A program made the position numbers and the translations under genes. From an uncultured cyanobacterium (lineage in GTDB: Bacteria > Cyanobacteriota > Cyanobacteriia > Cyanobacteriales > Nostocaceae): a DNA stretch of 62,361 nucleotides. Within the stretch, counting starts at the first letter, position 1. Each line of letters opens with the position of its first letter. The notes under the pieces are model-generated. The model was given only the letters and a program-made list of their open reading frames with translations. It was not told the DNA's origin and searched no databases. The stretch covers positions 1-62,361 of the forward strand of contig CAINGU010000044.1 in the NCBI GenBank assembly GCA_903848645.1. Reading direction: 5' to 3'. Of this stretch, positions 17,356 through 26,334 are shown in pieces.

Positions 17356-17601
17356 CTAGCAAATTGATATTTTTTTCTTGGTCATTTTTAACTGTTTCCA
17401 GAGAATATGTATTTGTTTATAAGCCTCTTCTGAGGAAAGTTTACCACCAGTTTGTAGACCAGAAATATAGTTCACTTGTTGTTAAAACTCTTGAAGTTGG
17501 GCATTAAATTCTAAATATTCTGACTTCAAATCTCCATAATAAGGACTACGAGGATAAAGAAAATCAGATAGTTCGGATAGGAAATCAGAGTATTGATTCA
17601 T
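17356..17601 (-). pseudogene. DUF7219-like small protein gene with in-frame stop
   Basis: An 82-codon frame starting at the ATG at 17601 reads DFLYPRSPYYGDLK and, after a TAA at 17482-17484 (codon 40), NYISGLQTGGKLS and QIHILWKQLK. Both halves match the conserved pattern of a small cyanobacterial protein family of about 80-90 aa (DUF7219, assigned from memory of its motifs). It sits 8 bp downstream of ssuE and could once have been the last gene of that operon. Confidence 0.55.
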
Positions 17602-17609
17602 AAATACCT

Positions 17610-18176
17610 TTAGTTACTATATGCTAATTCCTTGACATCAGGTTGAGATTTATTAACAGCTTGGATAAATTCGGTTAAAACTTCTTTTAGACGTTGATCA
17701 ATTTCTTCATCCAATTGCAAACTACCATCAGCTTGAATTTGAATTTGCTTATCTACTGCGTAAACTGTACTTAAAATATGCCTTGCACCTAATTCACCTA
17801 AAACTGGTTTTAAAGCATATTCTATTGATAATAAATGAGCGATTGTACCACCAGTAGCTAACGGTAATAAAACCTTACCATTCAAAGCTTTTTGAGGTAA
17901 TAAATCTAAAAAAGATTTGAGTAACCCTGTATAAGCAGCTTTATAAATTGGGGTGGCAATAATTACACCACTTGCTTGTTCTAATAATGCTTTTGTTTTT
18001 TCTAAAGCTGGACTGTTATAACGTCCATAAACTAAATCTTCAGCAGGTAAATCTCGCACAGAAATAATATTTGTTTCTAAGCCTCGTTCAGAAAGAATTT
18101 GAGTTGCATATTCCAAAATTCCGTAGGTTCTAGAAGGATGAGAAGGACTACCCGCAATTGCTAAAATATAAGCCAT
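17610..18176 (-). CDS. ssuE: NADPH-dependent FMN reductase SsuE
   Basis: A 188-aa flavodoxin-like reductase that supplies reduced FMN to the monooxygenase SsuD. The start MAYILAIAGSPSHPSRTYGI holds the phosphate-binding GSP-S-R loop. GVIIATPIYKAAYTGLLKSF and the LLPLATGGTIAHLL segment match the SsuE pattern. It lies 34 bp downstream of ssuD on the same strand, so the two form a unit. Confidence 0.92.
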   Translation of the reverse strand: MAYILAIAGSPSHPSRTYGILEYATQILSERGLETNIISVRDLPAEDLVYGRYNSPALEKTKALLEQASGVIIATPIYKAAYTGLLKSFLDLLPQKALNGKVLLPLATGGTIAHLLSIEYALKPVLGELGARHILSTVYAVDKQIQIQADGSLQLDEEIDQRLKEVLTEFIQAVNKSQPDVKELAYSN

Positions 18177-18210
18177 TTGACAAAAACCTCTTAATTTAAT
18201 TAATTTTTAA

Positions 18211-19380
18211 CTAATCTACAGTTGCTACTGTTGTTTCTCTAAGTTGTTCTTGACGCTGTTGGGGAAATTCCCGGTTAGCAACAATCTCACCAAAAGGACT
18301 TAATAATTGTGGTTCTACTGTTGGTAAATTATCCAAAGGTAAACGAGGAAAAAGCAATTCTGCTACCCGATAAGCTTCTTCTAAATGGGGATAACCAGAG
18401 AAGATAAAAGTATCAATTCCTATGTCCGCATATTCCTGCATTCTTTTAGCAACAGTATCAGGATCACCTACTAATGCAGTTCCTGCACCACCCCGAACTA
18501 AACCAATTCCTGCCCATAAATTAGGGCTAATTTCTAACGCTTCTCGACTGCCATTATGTAATTCCTTCATGCGGTTTTGTCCAACTGAATCCATGCGTGA
18601 ATAAGCTTGTTGGGTTTTCTTAATAGCTTCATCATCTACATAACGAATCAAATCATTAGCAGCATCCCAAGCTTGACTTTCAGTTTCTCTAACAATGACA
18701 TGAAGACGAATCCCAAAGCTTAATGTTCTCCCTTGTGCTTCCGCCAAACGTCTCACAGAGGCAATTTTTTCTGCTACTTGTTCAGGTGGTTCACCCCAAG
18801 TTAAATAAACATCAACGTGCTTGGCAGCTATTACTTGAGCAATGGGAGAAGAACCACCAAACCACAAAGGGGGATGAGGTTTTTGGATATTAGGAAATAG
18901 GATTTTTCCTTCTTTAATATTCAGATAATCACCTTCAAAGTTAGAAATTTCACCGCCAGCAATTTCTCGCCAAACTGTTAAAAATTCATCAGTTAATTGA
19001 TAGCGATCATCATGACCAAGATGCAAACCATCACCAGCTAATTCAACAGGATCACCACCAGTCACGACATTAATTAATAATCGTCCGCCAGAAATTCTAT
19101 CAAAAGTTGCTGCCATTCTTGCCGCTACTCCTGGTGACATCAACCCTGGACGGATTGCTACTAAAAACCGCATTTTTTTAGTGTGCGTTACCAAAGTTGA
19201 AGCCAAAATCCAGGCATCTTCACAAGAACGACCTGTGGGTAATAAAGCCCCTGTAAATCCTAATTGATCAACCGCTTGGGCAATTTGTCGCCAATAATCA
19301 AAGTTAACTGAACGACCACCTATAGCAGTTCCTAGATAGCGTCCATCGCCATGTGTGGGAATAAACCAAAGAACTTGCAT
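18211..19380 (-). CDS. ssuD: FMNH2-dependent alkanesulfonate monooxygenase SsuD
   Basis: A 389-aa TIM-barrel luciferase-family enzyme that cleaves C2 and longer alkanesulfonates to aldehyde and sulfite. Family landmarks are [16 protein letters not shown] at the start, [52 protein letters not shown] and [20 protein letters not shown]. The C-terminal [18 protein letters not shown] loop is also present. Length is normal. It has its own upstream regulon motif at 19425-19452, 44 bp before the ATG, and is followed by ssuE. Confidence 0.96.
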   Translation of the reverse strand: MQVLWFIPTHGDGRYLGTAIGGRSVNFDYWRQIAQAVDQLGFTGALLPTGRSCEDAWILASTLVTHTKKMRFLVAIRPGLMSPGVAARMAATFDRISGGRLLINVVTGGDPVELAGDGLHLGHDDRYQLTDEFLTVWREIAGGEISNFEGDYLNIKEGKILFPNIQKPHPPLWFGGSSPIAQVIAAKHVDVYLTWGEPPEQVAEKIASVRRLAEAQGRTLSFGIRLHVIVRETESQAWDAANDLIRYVDDEAIKKTQQAYSRMDSVGQNRMKELHNGSREALEISPNLWAGIGLVRGGAGTALVGDPDTVAKRMQEYADIGIDTFIFSGYPHLEEAYRVAELLFPRLPLDNLPTVEPQLLSPFGEIVANREFPQQRQEQLRETTVATVD

Positions 19381-19424
19381 GATATTTAAGTGTAAAACTT
19401 TGTAATCAAAAAATCAATCAATAA

Positions 19425-19452
19425 CTACGTTAACTCTATCGGTAAACCGTAT
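19425..19452. promoter_or_regulatory. organosulfur regulon motif upstream of ssuD
   Basis: This is one of ten 28-bp copies of the inverted motif in the window. The left arm is CTACGTTAA and the right arm AAACCGTAT, ten bases apart. It lies 44 bp upstream of ssuD. Confidence 0.65.
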
Positions 19453-19544
19453 TATTTAGGTAATGACTAGAAGTATTACATAAATAGACTAAGAAAACAA
19501 TACTTTTACAAAAATTAACTGTAATCCTATCGGGTATTAGTAGA

Positions 19545-20390
19545 TTAACCCTTCAAATAACTGGGATTCCATTGCAACCAGTAGTTTTCCAAAGCTTTAG
19601 CAACTATATCAGCCAGCTTACCGAACCAAGCATAGATTACAATACTTAAAACTACAACATCAGTTTGCATAAATTCTCTAGCATTTGTTGCCATATAGCC
19701 AACACCAGAATCAGCAGCAATCGTTTCTGCAACGATGAGTGTTAACCACATAATCCCTAAAGAAAACCGTACACCCACTAAAATTGAAGACATTGCCCCT
19801 GGGAGAATAATTCGCCAGAATAAACCCCAAGTATTTAAACCGTAAATTTTACCCATTTCAATCAATCCGTGATCAACACTGCGAATCCCATGAAAAGTAT
19901 TTAAATAAATAGGAAACATGACACCCAAAGATACTAGAAATAATCTCGCTTCATCACCAATACCAAACCATAAAATTACTAGAGGAATTAATGCTAAGTT
20001 AGGAATATTTCGCAACATTTGCAGAGATGTATCTAGTAACTTTTCCGCAATAGGAGAAACACCATTAAGTAAACCTAAACTAAATCCAATACTTCCCCCA
20101 ACTAAAAACCCAGATATTGCCCTAACAGCACTAATACCAATATTTCTAAAAAGTTCACCTGTCTGAGTTAATTTAATAGCAGCACTAACAACTGCTAAAG
20201 GTGCTGGTAATATTCTGATGGGAATAACCCCAATAGAAGACAAAAATTGCCACAATATAATTATTGTTATGGGAACAACCCAAGGTATAAATGATTGAAA
20301 ATAAGGATTTTTGATAAACTTAAAGTGGAACTTATTTTTTTTAGTTCCATACTTTGAAGTAAAATCAGTAGCAGGAGAAGAAACTTTCAT
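19545..20390 (-). CDS. ssuC: alkanesulfonate ABC transporter permease SsuC
   Basis: A 281-aa inner-membrane protein of the BPD-transporter type-1 family. It has about six hydrophobic segments, starting with WVVPITIIILWQFLSSIGV. The EAA loop that docks on the ATPase is visible as GLIEMGKIYGLNTWGLFWRIILPGA. It should pair with SsuB at 24000. It is placed between ssuD and the first ssuA gene on the same strand. No second permease gene is present, so it probably serves all three binding proteins. Confidence 0.93.
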   Translation of the reverse strand: MKVSSPATDFTSKYGTKKNKFHFKFIKNPYFQSFIPWVVPITIIILWQFLSSIGVIPIRILPAPLAVVSAAIKLTQTGELFRNIGISAVRAISGFLVGGSIGFSLGLLNGVSPIAEKLLDTSLQMLRNIPNLALIPLVILWFGIGDEARLFLVSLGVMFPIYLNTFHGIRSVDHGLIEMGKIYGLNTWGLFWRIILPGAMSSILVGVRFSLGIMWLTLIVAETIAADSGVGYMATNAREFMQTDVVVLSIVIYAWFGKLADIVAKALENYWLQWNPSYLKG

Positions 20391-20466
20391 AATAATTTAT
20401 TAAGTGATGATGAAAATAATTATGGCGGGGTTGAGCCGCCGTGGTAAGAATCAGAATAACTACAGG

Positions 20467-21504
20467 TTATTTCTTACTAATTCTTTGAGGTGTAATAGCT
20501 GCATATTGTTGAGAACTGAGAACTGAATCTTTAATGGCAACTTGTTTAGGAATAACTCCTTCTTTATAAAACAAATCTGCAATGCGTTGTTGTTCAGCAA
20601 CAAGAGATGAGTTGATTGGGCGTATACGGAATGTACGTCTACGAACTACCACAGCTAAAAGTGCAGGATCAAGTTTTAGTTCAGGTGCAAGAATTTTAAC
20701 AACTTCATTAGGATTAGATTCTGCCCATTCTCCTAATTTATCTACCTCTTCTAAAACTATGCGGACAATTTCGGGATTTTCCACAGCAAAACTCCGTCTA
20801 GCCATATAAAATCCGCCTTGAGTAGCAATTCTGGAAGCATTTCTTAAAACGCGAGCATTAGCAGTTGTTTGAACAACAGCAATAAAAGGGTCCCAAGCTA
20901 CCCAAGCATCAATTTTCTTTTGAATAAAAGCATCACGGGCTTCTGCTGGAGTTAAACTAACTGCTTGAATATCACTATATTTCAAACCTGCTTCAGCCAA
21001 AGCTCTTAGTAGTAAATAATGTGATGCTGATCCTTTTTGAAAAACAACTTTCTTCCCTTTAAGATCCTTAACTGTCTTAATAGGAGAATCTTTCTGAACA
21101 ACAATAGCACTACCTTCTCCACTACTAGGTTTACGTCCAGCAATATAAGCTAATTGAGCGCCAGCAGCTTGAGCAAAAATTGGTGGTGTTTCTCCTACAG
21201 AACCAATATCAACCCTATTTGCATTCATCGCTTCCATGAGTTGTGGACCAGCAGGAAATGGAGACCATTCTACTTTGATACCTAAAGGCTGAAGACGTTT
21301 ATCTATAACTCCTTTAATCTTGACAATATCTCCAGAAGTTTGATAAGCAAGTCGGACTACTTTGGTTTTAATTCCTGCTTTATTAGTTGTATTTTGGGCT
21401 TCGACTATATTACTAGCAATTGGAACAGAAAGGAAAACCAAAGCTAATGCTGAGTATTGAATAAATTTATGTAAAACTGTGCGTTGTTGTAGATTAAAGT
21501 TCAT
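20467..21504 (-). CDS. ssuA: sulfonate-binding protein SsuA, copy 1
   Basis: A 345-aa periplasmic binding protein with an N-terminal signal peptide (hydrophobic FIQYSALALVFLSVPIASNI). It has the aliphatic sulfonate-binding fold: VRLAYQTSGDIVKIKG, VEWSPFPAGPQLMEAMNANRVDIGSVG, DLKGKKVVFQKGSASHYLL and DAWVAWDPFIAVVQ. The ATG at 21504 has a GAGGAG Shine-Dalgarno. It lies 76 bp upstream of ssuC. Confidence 0.92.
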   Translation of the reverse strand: MNFNLQQRTVLHKFIQYSALALVFLSVPIASNIVEAQNTTNKAGIKTKVVRLAYQTSGDIVKIKGVIDKRLQPLGIKVEWSPFPAGPQLMEAMNANRVDIGSVGETPPIFAQAAGAQLAYIAGRKPSSGEGSAIVVQKDSPIKTVKDLKGKKVVFQKGSASHYLLLRALAEAGLKYSDIQAVSLTPAEARDAFIQKKIDAWVAWDPFIAVVQTTANARVLRNASRIATQGGFYMARRSFAVENPEIVRIVLEEVDKLGEWAESNPNEVVKILAPELKLDPALLAVVVRRRTFRIRPINSSLVAEQQRIADLFYKEGVIPKQVAIKDSVLSSQQYAAITPQRISKK

Positions 21505-21553
21505 AATTATGTCTCCTCACTTAATTTCAATTCAAATTGTTTTATTCCAGCAC

Positions 21554-22417
21554 CTAAAATGGGCGACTACCAGCTAAACTAATCCGTTTCATAACTCGAC
21601 GTTGATGAGGATCAAAAGCTTGACGATAATGCAAAGTAGATTGATTATCCCAGTAGACAATATCGCCCACAGACCATTTATGTTGATAATAAAATTGAGG
21701 CTGATGAAGATGATTTCTCAAATATTCAATTAATTCTTTACCCTCTTGAGATTCTAAACCCACAACTTCAACTTCTGTGGTGTAATCTAAATATAAAATC
21801 TTTTTACCACTTTCTGGATGTGTTCTGACTAATGGGTGGGGAAAGACAGGACTAATCAAAGGAATATTCTCATCTTCACGATATTTTCGGCGAGGTTCTC
21901 CTGGCTTATTTAAAAATGGATTATAAGTAATCAACCGCAAATCTGCAATTCGTTGTTTGGTTGATTCATCCAAAGTTTCATAAGCTAAATTCAGATTTAA
22001 CCAAGAAGTATCTCCACCTTCAGATGGTACTTCTAAAGCATAGAGTAGAGAACCGCTAGAAGGATAGGGTGTCCATTTATGATCAGAATGAAACGCTAAT
22101 TCACCTGTCCCTGTGTAACCACCATCAACATTAGAAACAGGAATTATAACTGGTGTTACTCCTGGCTGAGAAGCTAGAACTGGAACATCATCTGGTGGTA
22201 CAAAGAGAGAGCCAAAGTTAAAACTAAAGTTTAAGAATTGGTCATCACTCAGGTGTTGATTTTTGAAGATGAGAATATGATAATCACGTAATGCTTGTTT
22301 AAGCTGTAAAATTGCTTCAGGTGCAACAGATTTACTAGCATCAAAGCCAGTTATAACTGCTCCTAATGGTGCATTAAGAGGAGTAATTTGAAAATTAGTT
22401 AAAGTGAGTGTAGGCAT
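21554..22417 (-). CDS. TauD/TfdA-family Fe(II)/2-oxoglutarate dioxygenase, copy 1
   Basis: A 287-aa protein from the ATG at 22417 (the frame opens at a TTG at 22432). The facial triad is visible: FHSDHKW supplies His and Asp, and NQSTLHYRQAFDPHQRRVMKR supplies the distal His and the 2-oxoglutarate Arg. Relatives release sulfite from taurine or other alkylsulfonates, or hydrolyse alkyl sulfates. It lies between two sulfonate-binding protein genes and is probably co-transcribed with them, so desulfonation is likely; the substrate cannot be read from the sequence. Confidence 0.85.
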   Translation of the reverse strand: MPTLTLTNFQITPLNAPLGAVITGFDASKSVAPEAILQLKQALRDYHILIFKNQHLSDDQFLNFSFNFGSLFVPPDDVPVLASQPGVTPVIIPVSNVDGGYTGTGELAFHSDHKWTPYPSSGSLLYALEVPSEGGDTSWLNLNLAYETLDESTKQRIADLRLITYNPFLNKPGEPRRKYREDENIPLISPVFPHPLVRTHPESGKKILYLDYTTEVEVVGLESQEGKELIEYLRNHLHQPQFYYQHKWSVGDIVYWDNQSTLHYRQAFDPHQRRVMKRISLAGSRPF

Positions 22418-22460
22418 AGTAGATAATTCCAATTTAATTCAAAGCTTTATAGAGAAATTG

Positions 22461-23567
22461 CTATTTTTGAGCAAGCACATCCTTGGGAGTAATTTCGGCA
22501 TATTGTTCAGGAGTTAAAAACCCATCTCTCACATTTACCTTTTTGGGTATTAGTCCTAAACTAAACCATTTATCAGCAACTTCTTGTTGTTTATTGATTA
22601 CTGCATCAGTAATAGGTACTAATGCAAAATCATATTTGCTGTGCATTTTTTCTAGTGTGGGTGCATCAAGCTGAGTAGCTGATGTGAGCAATTGGGCAAT
22701 TTCTTTGGGGTGATTTTTAGACCAAACTTGTGCTTTTTGTAATTCTTCTAAAAAAACTTTAATGACTTGAGGATTTTCTTGATAAAATTTGCGATTTGTG
22801 GAGTAAAAATTATTAGTATCTCGTAAACCTCCACTACCATCTGTTAATACACGACCCACTTTTTTCTGTTCATTTCTTGTAACAAATGGTTCCCAAATAA
22901 ACCAACCATCAACTTTACCCTGACTAAATGCTGCACTAGCATCGGGAGGTGCTAGAAAAACTGACTCTATATCAGTAAGTTTTAGACCTTCTTTTTCTAC
23001 GGCTCTAACTGTTAAGTAATGACCAATAGATGCTTTTTGAAAAGCAATTTTTTTACCTTTTAAATCTTTGACAGTTTTAACAGTGGAGTTAGCAGGAACT
23101 AATAGAGAAACTGCTTTACCATCAGAAGAATTAGCAGCTAAATAAACAAGATGTGAGCCAGCAGCTTGGGAAAAAATAGGAGGAGATTCAGCAGTAGAAG
23201 CAATATCTAACCCATTGGCGTTCAAAGCTTCTAACTGTTGAGGACCAGCTGCAAATTCAGGCCATTCAACTTTGTAACCTAGTGGTTCTAAACGTTTTTC
23301 TAGAGTACCTTGCTTTTCTAAAACTGCTAGGGCTGTAAGTTGTTTTGACCGAACTATTCTAACTGTTTTTTTTGTACTGCTATTACTAGAGGTAGATGTA
23401 TTTGTTGTGTTAGATGTAGATGCTTGTTGTTTAGTTGTACTTTCTGGATTACTGCAACCAAACAAAATGCTAGATATTACTACGCTATAACCAAAAGCAA
23501 ATAAAGCTTTACGACGACTAATATGTTGTTGTTGCCAAGATTTTAATTTATCGTCCCAATTAGCCAT
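22461..23567 (-). CDS. ssuA: sulfonate-binding lipoprotein SsuA, copy 2 (Tat-type signal)
   Basis: A 368-aa aliphatic sulfonate-binding protein. The N-terminus reads SRRKALFAFGYSVVISSILF followed by GCSN: a twin-arginine motif and a lipobox, so it is probably exported folded and lipid-anchored. A Ser/Thr-rich linker follows. The binding domain shares LEPLGYKVEWPEFAAGPQQL, DLKGKKIAFQKASIGHYL and VDGWFIWEPFVTR with the other copies. It lies 43 bp before the dioxygenase gene. Confidence 0.9.
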   Translation of the reverse strand: MANWDDKLKSWQQQHISRRKALFAFGYSVVISSILFGCSNPESTTKQQASTSNTTNTSTSSNSSTKKTVRIVRSKQLTALAVLEKQGTLEKRLEPLGYKVEWPEFAAGPQQLEALNANGLDIASTAESPPIFSQAAGSHLVYLAANSSDGKAVSLLVPANSTVKTVKDLKGKKIAFQKASIGHYLTVRAVEKEGLKLTDIESVFLAPPDASAAFSQGKVDGWFIWEPFVTRNEQKKVGRVLTDGSGGLRDTNNFYSTNRKFYQENPQVIKVFLEELQKAQVWSKNHPKEIAQLLTSATQLDAPTLEKMHSKYDFALVPITDAVINKQQEVADKWFSLGLIPKKVNVRDGFLTPEQYAEITPKDVLAQK

Positions 23568-23999
23568 TATGAAAGTACCCTTTTTGTATAATAGTTTCTA
23601 AATTTGTCAACGACTTAAGAAAATGAGGTGAAAAGGAATATTCACCTCAGTGAAAGGTATGAAGAAAACTAAGAAAAACTTACAGCATATTTGAAGTGTA
23701 TAGAGTAGAGGATATAAGTTGAAAGCCAAATATTAAACTTATTTGATTCCTAACTACGGCTGTAAGTAATAAAATCTTGTGAATTAGGAAAACTGGATGA
23801 TTGATTGCTATCTACTTCTAAATAATCTCAGAAGGCGTAAGGAAATTTTCAGGTATGAACTTTTATGGTAAGGAAAGGAGAGTTTAGTTAATACTAATGT
23901 CTGGCTAACCCAACGCCTATCTGTATAGATTTGGCTTTTTGCAGACTTTCTATGGCGATAGTCATAATTTTTGCTCCAAACAGTTTCTAGTAATGGCAT
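23568..23999. other. 432-bp intergenic region between ssuB and ssuA copy 2
   Basis: I see no supported gene. A 63-codon frame abutting the ssuB stop has no protein-like character. A half-site of the regulon motif (CTACGG at 23754) is the only signal noticed. The promoter of ssuA copy 2 should be here. Confidence 0.5.
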
Positions 24000-24815
24000 T
24001 TAGGCAGACACAGAACTCAATAAATAAGAAGATGAAGATCCAGATACCAATTCTGTTTGTGATGATTCTTGTTTACCCATTACTCTGTCTAAAATTCTCT
24101 CTACAGTCTTCGCAAACTTTGCATCTCCTCTAGCCCGTGGACGGGGCAGATCAATTTTCACATTCATACTAATCTGACCATTTTCAATCAAAATTACTCT
24201 GTCTGCTAATACCACGGCTTCTTCCACATCATGGGTAATTAATAGTGATGTAAATCCTTGTTCTTGCCACAAACGTTCTAATAATTGCTGCATTTCAATT
24301 CTAGTTAAAGCATCCAACGCTCCCAATGGTTCATCTAGTAGTAATAAAGAGGGTTTACTGGCCAAGGCTCTGGCTAAAGCTACCCGTTGTCTTTGTCCAC
24401 CAGAAAGTACAGAAGGCCATTCATGAGCGCGGTCTTCTAATCCTACTTCACGCAGCACTTGTAAGGCCGTTTGTTTAGCATAAACTTTGGAATTAGCACC
24501 TATTAAACCTAATTCCACATTTGCCAATACTCGCTGCCAAGGTAACAAACGAGCATCTTGAAACATCATGCGGATAGCGGGATTAATGGGTTTATCAGAA
24601 TATTTGCCATTTAACAAAACATCGCCGCCACTGGGAGCATCTAATCCAGCAACTAGACGCAACATTGTACTTTTACCACAACCACTGCGACCAACAATAG
24701 CCACGAATTCTCCCGGCTGAATTTCTAAATCAATTCCTTGTAAAACAGTTTTATTTCCAAAAGACTTTCGCAGTCCTTCAAGATTTAATTGCATTCCTTT
24801 TACTTGATTAGTCAT
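24000..24815 (-). CDS. ssuB: alkanesulfonate ABC transporter ATP-binding protein SsuB
   Basis: A 271-aa ABC ATPase. The Walker A is GRSGCGKS, the signature [20 protein letters not shown], the Walker [13 protein letters not shown], and the switch His is in [28 protein letters not shown] is typical of the nitrate/sulfonate importer ATPases. The ATG at 24815 is preferred over a TTG at 24821. It energises SsuC and is separated from it by three genes. A regulon motif lies 270 bp upstream. Confidence 0.94.
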   Translation of the reverse strand: MTNQVKGMQLNLEGLRKSFGNKTVLQGIDLEIQPGEFVAIVGRSGCGKSTMLRLVAGLDAPSGGDVLLNGKYSDKPINPAIRMMFQDARLLPWQRVLANVELGLIGANSKVYAKQTALQVLREVGLEDRAHEWPSVLSGGQRQRVALARALASKPSLLLLDEPLGALDALTRIEMQQLLERLWQEQGFTSLLITHDVEEAVVLADRVILIENGQISMNVKIDLPRPRARGDAKFAKTVERILDRVMGKQESSQTELVSGSSSSYLLSSVSA

Positions 24816-25084
24816 GATCAAAACCTCTTAATTGTAGATGTTTGATTGGTTATTTGGAGTAAATCTGTCAAATAAAAATAGACAATGCTTGTGTAGGATT
24901 TTTCTGAGCCGAAATCATGAGAAAATTAATATATTTATTTTCCGGCTTGAGGAAATTTTAAGATTGACAGAAATTACTCGCTTTTATTTACTTGAATCTC
25001 TCTGGACAGAAGGTTTTAGTAAACAAGCATCTGGCATTAATACCAATATGCTTGTTGTGCCAATCTGTGTATCCTAGGTACAAT

Positions 25085-25112
25085 CTACTGTAAGTTGGTA
25101 GGAATACCGTAG
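25085..25112. promoter_or_regulatory. organosulfur regulon motif upstream of ssuB
   Basis: Left arm CTACTGTAA and right arm ATACCGTAG, ten bases apart; the outer eight bases of each arm are complementary with one mismatch. It is the best inverted copy in the window. It lies in a 519-bp gene-free region (24816-25334) in which I see no other gene. Confidence 0.7.
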
Positions 25113-25188
25113 CTTTAATTTAGTGTGGCATAACTACATAAAAAATGCAAGTCTTTTTGAGAATAAATTTATGAAAAATATCCATAAA

Positions 25189-25219
25189 AAAATCCCCACT
25201 TGTTCATGAGGATTTATTT
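25189..25219 (-). terminator. possible terminator hairpin after the nitroreductase gene
   Basis: AAATCC (25190-25195) and GGATTT (25210-25215) form a short stem preceded on the plus strand by a run of A, which reads as a T-run on the minus strand. It is 120 bp past the stop of the gene at 25335. Confidence 0.4.
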
Positions 25220-25334
25220 CACAGAAAATTTGGCAATTAATATATTAATTGCTGACATTAAACAATAAGAAAAATTTATTTTTGACTATTCGTTAACAAA
25301 TTCTTGTGATTTATATTCTTGTTACAAAAATTAA

Positions 25335-26156
25335 TTATTGTAATTTGAACCCCAAATTATTCAGAATTTCTTTTAATCTATGCCGACCAGATAAAGATTC
25401 AGCCGATGCTACCCTTTTGCTAGAATGTTCCGACCAATCACCAGGAATATTCATATGTTGTGAATTGTAAAAGTTTGCCATGATTTGGTTATATTCTGAT
25501 ATTCCTGGCTCTTGTTGGGCAAGTTGATATGTTTCTCGATGTAACACCACTGATTGAGATAAACGTGGTTTAATTGCCACATTCACAACTGGATCAGCAT
25601 AGCCTACACACAAACCAAAAACAGCAACTACATGAGGAGGTAAATTCAATATCTGCGCTACCTCTTCGGGTTTATTTCGTAATGCACCGATATACACAGT
25701 TCCCAACCCAATAGATTCTGCTGCCACTACCGCATTTTGTGCTGCTAATGCGGCATCTATAGCTGCCATTAAAAACATTTCTAAATAATCTAAACCTTCA
25801 TGAGGTAGTCCGCGATTTTCGGCAATATTTGTGAGTCTGGCTAAATCTGCTAACCATACTAAAAAGAGAGGACTTTGGCGAATGTGTGCTTGATTATTAG
25901 TCAGTTTTGATAATTCTTCTTTGCGATTTGTATCTTCAACTGCTATTACACTCCAGGTTTGGAGATTAGAAGAAGTAGAAGCAGATTGAGCAGCAGCAAT
26001 TAAAATTTCTAAAGTTCCTGGGGGTAAAGCATCAGGTAAATAAGCACGAATTGAACGATGAGATAACAGAGTTGCTAATGTGTCACTCCAGGGAATATCT
26101 GGATTGAAGTTACCATTACCATAACGATGATTAAGTAATTCAGTTCGGTTAGTCAT
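25335..26156 (-). CDS. NfsA-like NADPH-dependent nitro/flavin reductase
   Basis: A 273-aa nitroreductase-fold flavoprotein. LLSHRSIRAYLPDALPPGTLE is the FMN-phosphate RSxR segment. AAQSASTSSNLQTWSVIAVED and NAVVAAESIGLGTVYIGALRN are the usual NfsA-type blocks. The family reduces quinones, nitro compounds or flavins with NADPH. Its place beside ssuB suggests it could feed reduced flavin to sulfonate oxidation or detoxify products, but that is inference. Confidence 0.8.
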   Translation of the reverse strand: MTNRTELLNHRYGNGNFNPDIPWSDTLATLLSHRSIRAYLPDALPPGTLEILIAAAQSASTSSNLQTWSVIAVEDTNRKEELSKLTNNQAHIRQSPLFLVWLADLARLTNIAENRGLPHEGLDYLEMFLMAAIDAALAAQNAVVAAESIGLGTVYIGALRNKPEEVAQILNLPPHVVAVFGLCVGYADPVVNVAIKPRLSQSVVLHRETYQLAQQEPGISEYNQIMANFYNSQHMNIPGDWSEHSSKRVASAESLSGRHRLKEILNNLGFKLQ

Positions 26157-26239
26157 TCGATTTTAGATTTTAGATTTACCACACTAATAAATTTGGGGGA
26201 TTGTTACGCTCAAGGAATTGTTGCTAATAATTCGTAGTT

Positions 26240-26332
26240 CGTAATTTTTTTAGTCAATGATTAACAGGATTCAAGAATTTTTATGAATAATAAATCCTGT
26301 AAATCTTTAAATCCTGTAAATCCTGATTTATG
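26240..26332. repeat. dispersed AGGATT/ACAGGAT-type repeat
   Basis: Alternating TAACAGGATT, AATCCTGTAAATC and TAAATCCTGTAAATCCTG blocks between the porin stop and the nitroreductase start. They are the same family as the longer element at 55546-55751. The blocks can pair into a hairpin that may act as a terminator for the porin gene. Confidence 0.5.
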
Positions 26333-26334
26333 CG

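Noticed and set aside
23808-23999. 63-codon ORF starting right after the ssuB stop
   Set aside because: Tempting by position, but no ribosome site of its own, no conserved-looking segment, and very basic Tyr/Ser/Arg-rich composition typical of chance frames.
24838-25077. 79-codon plus-strand ORF upstream of ssuB
   Set aside because: Antisense to the ssuB leader, no family pattern, and it ends at the regulon motif; most likely chance.
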